A stretch of DNA of 45,610 nucleotides, from contig JANWZB010000010.1 in the NCBI GenBank assembly GCA_025055035.1, positions 1 through 45,610 on the forward strand, read 5' to 3'. The number at the start of each line of letters is the position of its first letter. The first letter of the stretch is position 1. The notes under the pieces are model-generated. The model was given only the letters and a program-made list of their open reading frames with translations, ran no database searches and was not told where the DNA came from. Source of the stretch: Candidatus Kapaibacterium sp. (GTDB taxonomy: Bacteria > Bacteroidota > Ignavibacteria > Kapaibacteriales > UBA4661). A program made the translations under genes and the position numbers. Shown here one piece after another: positions 1-7,800 of this stretch.

Positions 1-540
1 CTGACAGAGCGTACGATTCTGGCTCACTGTATCTATCTTAGCGCACACGAGCGTTCATTGCTTCAGTCGTGCGGATGTGCAATTGCTCATTGTCCTAGCT
101 CGAATCGATTTTTGCAAAGTGGCGTTATGGGGCTGCGACAGATGATGTATGAGGGCTTTCGTATTGGCTTAGGAACTGATGTTGCTGGTGGGTATTCACT
201 TTCTCTGCTCAATGAAGCAAAAGAAGCTGTTGAAAGCTCAAAGACATGGAGGATTATGCACCGTGATACTCCACTACTACCTGTAACCGTCGAAGAAGCT
301 GTATGGCTTGCAACGCTTGGAGGTGCACGGGCACTTGGACTGGATGCCGCAATTGGAAACTTTCGTGTCGGCAAACAGGCAGACTTTATTGTGTGCAGCG
401 ATGCAGAGAGTGTATCAGAGTATAATACGTTTGCAGCTCCAAGTCATCGTCTTGCGCGTCTTGTGTATCAGGCGCATCCTGCCTGTGTGCAGCATGTCGT
501 TGTACAGGGTACAACAATTTTCGAGCGCTCTCGTTCATAA
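1..540 (+). CDS. guaD: Guanine deaminase, 5'-truncated
   Basis: This is the C-terminal part of an amidohydrolase-superfamily guanine deaminase, which converts guanine to xanthine in purine salvage. The reading frame is open from base 1, so the true start lies outside the window; the ORF-track start at 58 is internal. Visible family landmarks are LAHCIYLS with the metal/substrate histidine, AHCPSSN, and GLGTDVAGG with the catalytic aspartate. A typical C-terminal part follows (VWLATLGGARALGLD, then GKQADFIV). About 180 residues are present, against roughly 430-450 for the family. The next gene, hisC, begins within about 30 bases, so co-transcription is possible, though no purine-histidine link is obvious beyond that. 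A related chlorohydrolase/TRZ-ATZ enzyme is possible, but the SSN and GTDVAGG motifs favour guanine deaminase. Confidence 0.85.
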   Translation: MTERTILAHCIYLSAHERSLLQSCGCAIAHCPSSNRFLQSGVMGLRQMMYEGFRIGLGTDVAGGYSLSLLNEAKEAVESSKTWRIMHRDTPLLPVTVEEAVWLATLGGARALGLDAAIGNFRVGKQADFIVCSDAESVSEYNTFAAPSHRLARLVYQAHPACVQHVVVQGTTIFERSRS

Positions 541-560
541 CAGTATATGCAAGCTCTAGA

Positions 561-1733
561 TTGGACACATCTATGAGACCACTTCATGAACTTGTTCGTA
601 AGCATATCCTCTCGCTAACGCCATATTCGTCGGCGCGTTCCGAATATCCTACGCATGGTTCTACAGTAGCAACAACGCTTGCAACAATATTTTTGGACGC
701 AAACGAGAATGCGTTTGGTTCACCGAATGGTATGCACATCAATCGCTATCCCGACCCTTTGCAAACAGTGTTGAAACGCAAGATTGTTGAAGTGAAGGGT
801 CTGCCTTCTGAATACGAGCACAGAATATTTCTGGGCAATGGAAGTGATGAACCAATTGACCTGCTGATGCGGATATTCTGTGAGCCTTGCACGTATGATA
901 CCACAGGAGCACAACAGGCAGGCGATGAGATTATTATCACACCGCCAACATATGGTATGTACGATGTTAGTGCTGCTATTCATCATGTTGCTGTGCGGCA
1001 TGTGCCACTTGTGCGGAGCATTACCGGCAAGCATGGTATATTTGTTCTCGATGCAGATGCTGTGCTAGCAGCCCGAACACCTCGCACAAAGCTAATTATG
1101 CTCTGCTCGCCCAATAATCCTACCGGCAATGTGCTAGAAAAACATGCTGTTATGCGCATCATAGAGCACTTTGATGGCATTGTTGTGCTTGATGAGGCAT
1201 ATATTGATTTTGCTCCAGAACATAGTTTTCTGCCCATGCTTGCAGAGTTCCCGAATCTTGTTATTCTGCAGACGCTTTCCAAAGCGTGGGGTATGGCAGC
1301 ATTACGTTTGGGCATGGCGTTTGCCGATACAGCAATTATTCGGCTGCTGAATGCTGTGAAGCCGCCCTACAATGTGAACCTCCTTACCCAGGAAGCTGCA
1401 TGCAAAGCACTAGACAATCAGACTTGGTACGCACGTGTTGTCCATGACACAATTCGCGAGCGAGAGCGTATAGTTCGAGAACTGACGGAACTTGAGAGTG
1501 TAGAGTGTGTATTTGCGTCCAACGCAAATTTTGTGCTTGTGCGCATATCTTGCGCTCATTGGATGTACGAACAACTGGTGCAGCGTGGTATTATTGTGCG
1601 AGACCGTTCGCGTGCAGTGCTTTGTGAAGATTGCTTACGTATTACCGTCGGTACGCCAGAAGAAAATGCACAGTTACTTAGGGCTTTGAGAGAACTACAG
1701 GCAGAGTACAGACCTGAAAAAGTAGCTGTTTAG
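561..1733 (+). CDS. hisC: Histidinol-phosphate aminotransferase
   Basis: A PLP-dependent fold-type I aminotransferase that transfers an amino group from glutamate to imidazole-acetol phosphate in histidine biosynthesis. Visible motifs are LDANENAFGSP near the N-terminus, SPNNPTGN at about 183-190, DEAYIDF at about 211-217, and the PLP-lysine motif TLSKAWGMAALRLG with Lys241 in ORF-track numbering. At 390 residues it is slightly longer than the usual 350-370. The track start is TTG at 561. An ATG at 573 (MRPLHELV) is the more conservative start, and neither has a convincing Shine-Dalgarno sequence. No other his genes are in the window, so this copy sits apart from a his operon. Some HisC-like enzymes act on aromatic amino acids, and that specificity cannot be settled here. 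Confidence 0.9.
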   Translation: MDTSMRPLHELVRKHILSLTPYSSARSEYPTHGSTVATTLATIFLDANENAFGSPNGMHINRYPDPLQTVLKRKIVEVKGLPSEYEHRIFLGNGSDEPIDLLMRIFCEPCTYDTTGAQQAGDEIIITPPTYGMYDVSAAIHHVAVRHVPLVRSITGKHGIFVLDADAVLAARTPRTKLIMLCSPNNPTGNVLEKHAVMRIIEHFDGIVVLDEAYIDFAPEHSFLPMLAEFPNLVILQTLSKAWGMAALRLGMAFADTAIIRLLNAVKPPYNVNLLTQEAACKALDNQTWYARVVHDTIRERERIVRELTELESVECVFASNANFVLVRISCAHWMYEQLVQRGIIVRDRSRAVLCEDCLRITVGTPEENAQLLRALRELQAEYRPEKVAV

Positions 1734-1801
1734 CACAGTAATACCTGCACAGCATATAACGTAACAATGCGTTCAAACTATGGATTTTAAGGAGAAACGA
1801 T

Positions 1802-2803
1802 ATGTCGAGTACGTTGCCAGCTATGGAATATCGCCGTCTCGGACGCTCTGGTGTGCAGGTGAGTGTTGTATCGCTAGGGTCGTGGTTGACGTTTGGTAGC
1901 CAGATTAGGAATGAAGTGGCTGAAGACCTGATGCGTCTGAGCTATGACGCAGGTATCAACTTTTTCGACAATGCCGAAGCCTATGCGCATGGTCGTTCGG
2001 AGCAGGTAATGGGTGATATACTGCGCAAGTGTGCGTGGGATAGGAGTACGTACTTGGTGTCGAGCAAAGTGTATTGGGGCGGAGATAAGCCGAATCAGCG
2101 TGGCCTATCGCGTAAGCACGTCGTCGAGGCGTGCCATGCTGCGCTTAAGCGCTTGCAGGTAGAGTACTTAGATTTATACTTTTGTCATCGTCCCGACAAA
2201 GACACACCAATTGAAGAAACAGTCTGGGCAATGCACACCTTGATTCAACAAGGGAAAGTACTATATTGGGGGACATCGGAATGGAGTGCACAGCAAATTA
2301 TGGAAGCATATGCTATTGCTCGTGAGCACCATCTTGTTCCACCGACGATGGAACAGCCGCAATATAATCTCTTTCATCGTATGCGCGTGGAGCATGAGTA
2401 CAAGCGCTTGTACAGCAGTATCGGTCTCGGAACAACGATTTGGTCTCCTTTGGCTTCGGGAGTATTAACAGGAAAGTATGCTGCAGGCATACCCGAAGGA
2501 ACGCGTCTAGCACGGCGTGGACTTGAGTGGTTGAAAAATACAGTGCTTACAGAGGATAACATACGTAAAACAGAACTGCTGAAGCCCATAGCTGCTGAGC
2601 TTGGAGCAACACTGCCACAGTTAGCGATTGCGTGGTGTCTTGTGTGTCCGCACGTCAGCACTGTAATTCTCGGTGCTTCAACGACCGAGCAACTACGGGA
2701 AAATATTGCTGCACTGTCTATCGTCCCGAAGCTTACAAGCGATGTTCTGGAACGTATTGAGGCAATTGTCGGCAACAAGCCTGAGCCTGAGCCAGAGTAT
2801 TGA
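1802..2803 (+). CDS. Aldo/keto reductase, KCNAB/YghZ-like
   Basis: An NADPH-dependent aldo/keto reductase of the group that includes voltage-gated potassium-channel beta subunits and bacterial YghZ-type reductases. It starts YRRLGRSGVQVSVVSLG, and the catalytic tetrad can be placed at Asp56, Tyr61 (in FDNAEAYAHG), Lys89 (VSSKVYW) and His129 (YFCHRPD). The C-terminal cofactor region VILGASTTEQLREN is intact, and 333 residues is the normal length. The ATG follows a clear AAGGAGA ribosome-binding site, one of the best in the window, which fixes the start. It is monocistronic-looking, with a 68-base gap after hisC. The substrate cannot be told from sequence; small aldehydes such as methylglyoxal are typical for the family. 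Confidence 0.9.
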   Translation: MSSTLPAMEYRRLGRSGVQVSVVSLGSWLTFGSQIRNEVAEDLMRLSYDAGINFFDNAEAYAHGRSEQVMGDILRKCAWDRSTYLVSSKVYWGGDKPNQRGLSRKHVVEACHAALKRLQVEYLDLYFCHRPDKDTPIEETVWAMHTLIQQGKVLYWGTSEWSAQQIMEAYAIAREHHLVPPTMEQPQYNLFHRMRVEHEYKRLYSSIGLGTTIWSPLASGVLTGKYAAGIPEGTRLARRGLEWLKNTVLTEDNIRKTELLKPIAAELGATLPQLAIAWCLVCPHVSTVILGASTTEQLRENIAALSIVPKLTSDVLERIEAIVGNKPEPEPEY

Positions 2804-2886
2804 TGGATACTTTCTCTACTGTTTGCCGAGCAGAAAGCGTGCGTAGAGTGTATGCAAAAGTTTCTTAGTTACACCTGAGGTGGTCT

Positions 2887-3117
2887 ATGAGTACGAATAG
2901 GATATCTCCCTTTCTTTCGCGGCAGCGCTTAACGCTTGTCCCAATGATGGTTGTTCCAATACGTCTGGTGCGTGACCTATGGGCATACTACGAAAATTGG
3001 CGCGCGGCATCACGTATTTTCGATAATAGCGTTGTGGAACCAAGTAAGGAACATCATCCTGTTGATAATATTCCTTTGTATGATGCAGCAACACGGAACA
3101 CACAAGGAGTCTAGGCA
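2887..3117 (+). CDS. Possible small hypothetical protein
   Basis: A 75-codon ORF whose ATG lies a few bases after a GAGGTGG sequence that could serve as a ribosome-binding site. The predicted protein has a basic, aliphatic first half (LTLVPMMVVPIRLVRDLWAYYENWRAA) and a polar end. No family was recognised. A minus-strand ORF of almost identical extent overlaps it, so coding potential is ambiguous. It would be the only gene between the aldo/keto reductase and the large secreted protein that follows. It is listed because the initiation signal is plausible, not because of homology. Confidence 0.35.
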
Positions 3118-3189
3118 ACTACTACTTAGTATTGCTAGGCTGGTGTGTTTCTGCACATGCACTTATTGTACTGTTTTCTCTCAAACATT

Positions 3190-4509
3190 ATGCGGCCTAC
3201 ATTTTCTGCTGTCTATGTGCGTAATCGCCGTGCGATATTCATGGTGTGGATGCTATGTATGCTACGCTGGTTCATCGTGGATGCTTCGCACTATGCTTGC
3301 GCACAGATGAAGATACTGATACCAATGGATATGAGTCAGACAGACCATTTGAAAGCCTATGGTATTGCCTATTGGACGTTAGGGCGCGGGCAGATTGTGG
3401 ACTGGCTCTTGAACTATCGTGGCGGCTCGTTTATGACAGACTACAGTGATGCTGTTGCAGCAGAATGTCGTATTCGCGGTGTAGCCTTCGAGCATGTAGA
3501 TGCAACAGCAGCAATGCAGATTTATGCTGATGTGCAGCATGAAGGTAATAACATGGACGTAGTGCGTTTGGAGCGACAGCCGCGTATAGCGGTCTATGTC
3601 CCTCCGGGCTACAAGCCGTGGGATGATGCTGTAACGCTTGTCATGGAGTATGCAGAAATTTCATATACCAAGCTTTGGGATGAAGAGGTGCTTGCAGACT
3701 CATTGCAAAGGTTTGACTGGCTGCATGTTCACCATGAAGATTTTACGGGGCAGTATGGCAAGTTCTTTGCAAGCTTTGCTACTGCGCCATGGTATATTCA
3801 GCAAGTCGCTCTGCTGGAGAGCACAGCAAAAAAGCTAGGCTTCCGGAAAGTGTCTGAGCTGAAGAAAGCAGTTGTGGAAAAGATTCGACAGTGGATTGGA
3901 AGCGGCGGCTTTATGTTTGCCATGTGTGGTGCAACCGATACATTCGATATTGCCCAAGCAGCAAAGAATGTGGACATTTGCGATGTAATGTTCGATGGCG
4001 ACCCGCCCGACCCGCAGGCAAATCACAAACTCGATTTCTCACGCACGTTTGCGTTCCAGAACTTTAGCCTTGTGATGAACCCGTACGAGTACGAATACTC
4101 CACGATTGATTGTGATGCCAACTACCGCACCAATGACGCGCAGAGCGACTACTTTACGCTCTTTGACTTTTCTGCAAAGTACGACCCTGTGCCCACAATG
4201 CTCACGCAGTGTCATGTGAATGTGGTGCGCGGGTTCTTGGGGCAAACAACAGCTTTTCACAAAGAATACATCAAACCTTCGGTCGTCATTCTTGCAGAAA
4301 AAGAGGGTACGGATGAAGTAAAGTACATTCATGGGAACTTTGGGCGTGGAACATTTACGTGGTATGGTGGACACGACCCCGAAGACTATCGTCATGCCGT
4401 CGGTGATCCAGCAACAGACCTCAGCCTGCATCGTAATTCGCCGGGCTATAGGCTCATTCTAAATAATGTGCTGTTTCCTGCTGCCAAGAAGAAAAAACAG
4501 AAAACATAG
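3190..4509 (+). CDS. Secreted FCB-family protein often labelled 'asparagine synthetase B'
   Basis: This resembles a conserved Bacteroidetes/Chlorobi protein of about 400-430 residues that databases often name 'asparagine synthetase B'. Signature stretches are ILIPMDMSQTDHLKAYGIAYW, WLLNYRGGSFM, DWLHVHHEDFTGQYGKF, FMFAMCGATDTFDIA and MFDGDPPDPQA. It has neither the N-terminal Cys glutaminase domain nor the ATP-pyrophosphatase loop of true asparagine synthetases, so that name is not supported. From ATG 3190 the N-terminus reads as a signal peptide: basic RNRR, a hydrophobic FMVWMLCMLRWFIV core, then ACAQ before the mature MKILIPMD. The track start at 3145 is less likely. The conserved His-His-Glu-Asp and Cys-Gly clusters could be catalytic, but the function is unknown. 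The internal GxF/GxH pattern near the end (WYGGHDPED) hints at a glutamine-amidotransferase-like or protease-like fold, which is speculative. Confidence 0.75.
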   Translation: MRPTFSAVYVRNRRAIFMVWMLCMLRWFIVDASHYACAQMKILIPMDMSQTDHLKAYGIAYWTLGRGQIVDWLLNYRGGSFMTDYSDAVAAECRIRGVAFEHVDATAAMQIYADVQHEGNNMDVVRLERQPRIAVYVPPGYKPWDDAVTLVMEYAEISYTKLWDEEVLADSLQRFDWLHVHHEDFTGQYGKFFASFATAPWYIQQVALLESTAKKLGFRKVSELKKAVVEKIRQWIGSGGFMFAMCGATDTFDIAQAAKNVDICDVMFDGDPPDPQANHKLDFSRTFAFQNFSLVMNPYEYEYSTIDCDANYRTNDAQSDYFTLFDFSAKYDPVPTMLTQCHVNVVRGFLGQTTAFHKEYIKPSVVILAEKEGTDEVKYIHGNFGRGTFTWYGGHDPEDYRHAVGDPATDLSLHRNSPGYRLILNNVLFPAAKKKKQKT

Positions 4510-4529
4510 GGATTGAGATTGAGGGGGAA

Positions 4530-4650
4530 GTGTCAGACTGTCAAGAAAAAGTGTCAGGTTTTCCTGACACTTGTGTAATGAACAATGGGGGAAATTGCGA
4601 GAAAGTGTCAGATGTTTAGAAGAAAAGTGTCAGGGTGTTGCTCCTGGCAC
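4530..4650 (+). repeat. GTGTCAG direct repeats in two blocks
   Basis: GTGTCAG occurs at 4530, 4551, 4605 and 4627. Spacing within pairs is 21-22 bases and between pairs 75-76, so a roughly 70-80-base unit appears tandemly duplicated and then diverged. In each block the second copy extends to GTGTCAGG and meets an inverted partner (CCTGACAC, or CCTGGCAC in block two), forming a hairpin. This spacing, about two helical turns, resembles paired activator sites. It was seen directly in the sequence; any protein partner is inferred. Confidence 0.75.
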
Positions 4651-4660
4651 ATGATTTGTA
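4645..4660 (+). promoter_or_regulatory. Candidate sigma-54 -24/-12 promoter
   Basis: TGGCACATGATTTGTA aligns with the sigma-54 consensus TGGCACG-N4-TTGCW at correct spacing. The -24 GG is intact, but the -12 GC reads GT and the G after TGGCAC is A. It lies about 190 bases upstream of the giant surface gene and just after the GTGTCAG repeats, a geometry that fits enhancer sites plus promoter. A sigma-54 activator gene is located at 14071-15465. The -12 mismatch keeps confidence low, and TGGCAC is also part of the second hairpin. Confidence 0.3.
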
Positions 4661-4847
4661 CAAGTGCCAAGTGGATAAAAAATGCACGAGAAGTAGAGTC
4701 CTACTTCTAGTCCAAACGGTATTGCTATGCATACACAGTGTGCGGTGTCTGTGTTTGCAGTATTACCCACAACGCCGCAGCCTTTTCTAACACCACGTCT
4801 GTTTTTAATTCACTAGTTTGTTTTACACTTAAGGGAGTAGTACATAC

Positions 4848-7800
4848 ATGAAATTTGTACTAGCACAGGTGCGTCGCTCTGCAAGTGCCACACTTGCTGT
4901 GTTGACTGCACTCCTTTTGGTGGCGCCGTCACTCGTGCGTGCGCAGGGAACTGCGGACTCTGAGGTTGGCGGCGAAAGCCGGGACTTCCGCTCAGTGCGG
5001 AGCGGTCGATGGGTGGACTTGTCCACATGGCAGGTCTTTCGTTCGGGTGTGTGGATTCCTGCCACACGCGAGGTTGGTGTTCCTAACGGTGCAAGTAATG
5101 TCTTTATCGAGACGAACCATACCATTATTGCTACCCGTGCTGCAACGGAAGTCATTCAATGGAACGGTTCTCAAGCATGGGCGTTTCTTGAAGTCAATAA
5201 CCTCCACATCAATACCGCTGCCTCTATTACAACAACGTGGGGAAGCGTGATTGGTGGTTTTAGACGAGATGCAGCAGGAAATGTACTAGATACCTACGAT
5301 GGTGATGGTAATAGTTATGCACCTGGAAACCTAACGCGTCCAAGTCTTGGATCTATTAGCTGGGAACTCAGCCTCTTCTCTCCTGGACAGAGCAACCTTG
5401 CTGCACAGCTTCCGGGTGGTACGCTTGGTGGGTATCCATTCAACCGTATCGGAAATAGAGATGTATACTCAGCGCCAAACCCGCTGCTTGAGCCGAATGG
5501 TGGCAACGTTCCTACGCCACGCAACATGGAATTGCGTGTATATGGAAAGCTGCGGTACTATGCGGGTAGTGCCCTCGACCGCACCGACCGCGATGCTAAT
5601 ATCCAAGTTACCGCTGCAACTATTGGTACGGGCTCGACAATTGTCTTCCGTGGCGTAAGCCGTGTGATTACAGAGCCGCAAGAGTGGTCTACAACGCTTG
5701 CGACACAAACAGGGCGGTTTGATAATACAGCGCAAACAGCAGCGCTTGGTACAGGAGGACTGCAGCTTGGTACAGCAAGCGAGCGTCTGAACAACTTCCG
5801 TGGCCTCATGGGGCGTAACTCGTTCTGGACGGCAATTTTCGACCTTGGTCGCGTCGTAGACAGAAACTTTTCTGTCGACCAATTTACCGGTCCGACGGAT
5901 GACCCCTCGACGGCTGTTGGGCGCATTCAAGGGAACTTTACGGCAGGTATTATTCAGGTGCGCCGCGGTACGCTGCGCTTCGAAGGGCAGGCATTGCTTG
6001 CAAACGAAGGTGCTCCGACCTCTGGATCGATTCAGATTATGAATAATGCTGTGCTCCAAATGGTGTCAGGGAATATTGGACGTACAGCCGTTGCGCTGCC
6101 ACAGTTTGCCAATGCATATGCTGGTACCTCGGTTATTTGGCCTACGTGGGGCACTCCGCCTGTCAATGTTCCCGGTCCAATGATGAATCAGTATATGTTT
6201 CCTCAAACTCCATCGGGTCCATTTGCTGTTACTTCGCGCATGCGGTATTTTGTCGTGGAAGAAGGTGGTGCGCTGGATTTCGTTGGTGTTGTTGGAACGT
6301 TGAGTGCTGCAGATGTTCGCTTTAACGGTACGGTCATTTACTCGCGGACAGGTGATCAAACCCTCGTGGGCGACTCGCCGTATTTGTCCTACAACCCAGC
6401 GGGTACAATTATACAACTGCCGATAAGTGGTGAGAACCTAAATTGTGGTGAAAATGGCATATTTGACCCGTATAATAACAACCTTAATGCTCCAAGGACA
6501 GATATACCAGGCGACCCACGCCCAGGTACTCTTGGTGCTTTTGGTACTGCACCGGCAGGGTTAGGTGTTGGAACAGCAGCTCTCTTCCAGCCTTCTACTA
6601 CCGCTGCATATAGCCACCTTGTGTTGCGTGGTTCAGGAACCAAGTTCTTGATTGCAACCACTGTCACCATCTCGCGTGCTTTGATTATTCAAGGTGAAGC
6701 GCGTATTGGCTTGCAGCAGGTTTCAGGAGACGGGGTTCAAGTTCAGATTATGAATAATATGGTAATGAATGGTGTTCTACCTTATTACTTGCAGCAGCCC
6801 ATAGGTGGAGAATTAGCAGTTACGGAGGGTACGAGTGTAGCTTCTCGCGCAGGCTTCTTCCCGCCGCTTGTATATCTGCGTGGTACGGGTCTTACAGGAC
6901 TACGTCAGGAGAATAATATTGGTACAACTTTGCGTGCAACGCTTGGTAATGGTGGTGTCGAAGCAGACAGAGATCCCCTGTCTGGCGCGATTCCTCAGCC
7001 GATGTGGTCGGTGTACGGTGGAAATACGGACCCCGTTATTTTTGTAGGTTTTACAACAGCATCGACACGCCCAATTTTCTATGACCAAGATATGTATCCC
7101 GAAGGGCAGTCGTATCCTGTGGGTATGGTACTGTCGGGCTCGCTGAACCGTGAGCAAGTTGATATGAGTCCATGGAATAAGCCTGCTGTTGTGCACGGTC
7201 TGCCAGCTGAGCCAAGCTACGCTCCTTATGGAACCTCGTTAACGCACAATCATGGATGGACAGCGCGTGGCTATACGTACGGTCCAACTGTAGCGGGAGG
7301 TGATGGAAGCATTGTATTCCTCTCTCAGACGCTCGATGGTGCTCGAAGAGGTCAAGTGATTCGCCAAACACCAGACCGCGTCAATGGTCTTGTTAATGCA
7401 ATCACGGGCTATTTTGATGTACCGGCTGCTGAAACCCCGAATGCGAGTGGTGTTAACGGCGGTAATATTATCGCTGGGTTCCCCATGATTACTAACAGCC
7501 TTTTCGACTACGCTATCAATACGACTGCAACAACAACGCTGCAGTATGATGGTGAGCTTGCGGATGTGATGACGCAAATTGAGTTCCCACAAGGAGTTGT
7601 TGGTCCGCACAACCTTGTTATTAACGTTGCATCGAATGTGTCGCTGAATCTGCCGATTCGTACAGCAGACTATCGTCGTTTCGATGAAGCAGGAATCATG
7701 TGGAACATGACGCATCTTAACTTCTTGAATAAAACATCGACACTGTTTGGTGCAACAGCGGGGACAATTATCATTGGTCCGGAGTATGTAAACTCGACTA

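Larger units (their letters stand above)
4510..4847. other. Repeat- and hairpin-rich leader of the giant surface gene
   Basis: This 338-base gap holds no gene. It contains four GTGTCAG copies (4530, 4551, 4605, 4627), arranged as two similar blocks about 75 bases apart. There are three hairpins: 4551-4570 (8-bp stem, TTTT loop), 4627-4650 (8-bp stem with one G-T pair), and 4689-4708 (AGAAGTAG/CTACTTCT). A sequence like a sigma-54 promoter overlaps the second hairpin. No T-run follows the hairpins, so they are poor terminator candidates for the upstream gene. AAGGGAG a little upstream of ATG 4848 is the likely ribosome-binding site of the downstream gene. Confidence 0.7.

Noticed and set aside
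4551-4570. Intrinsic terminator for the upstream secreted-protein gene
   Set aside because: The stem is good, but TTGTGTAATG follows instead of a T-run.
4530-4650. CRISPR array
   Set aside because: The repeated unit is only about 7 bases with unequal spacing, and there are no cas genes.
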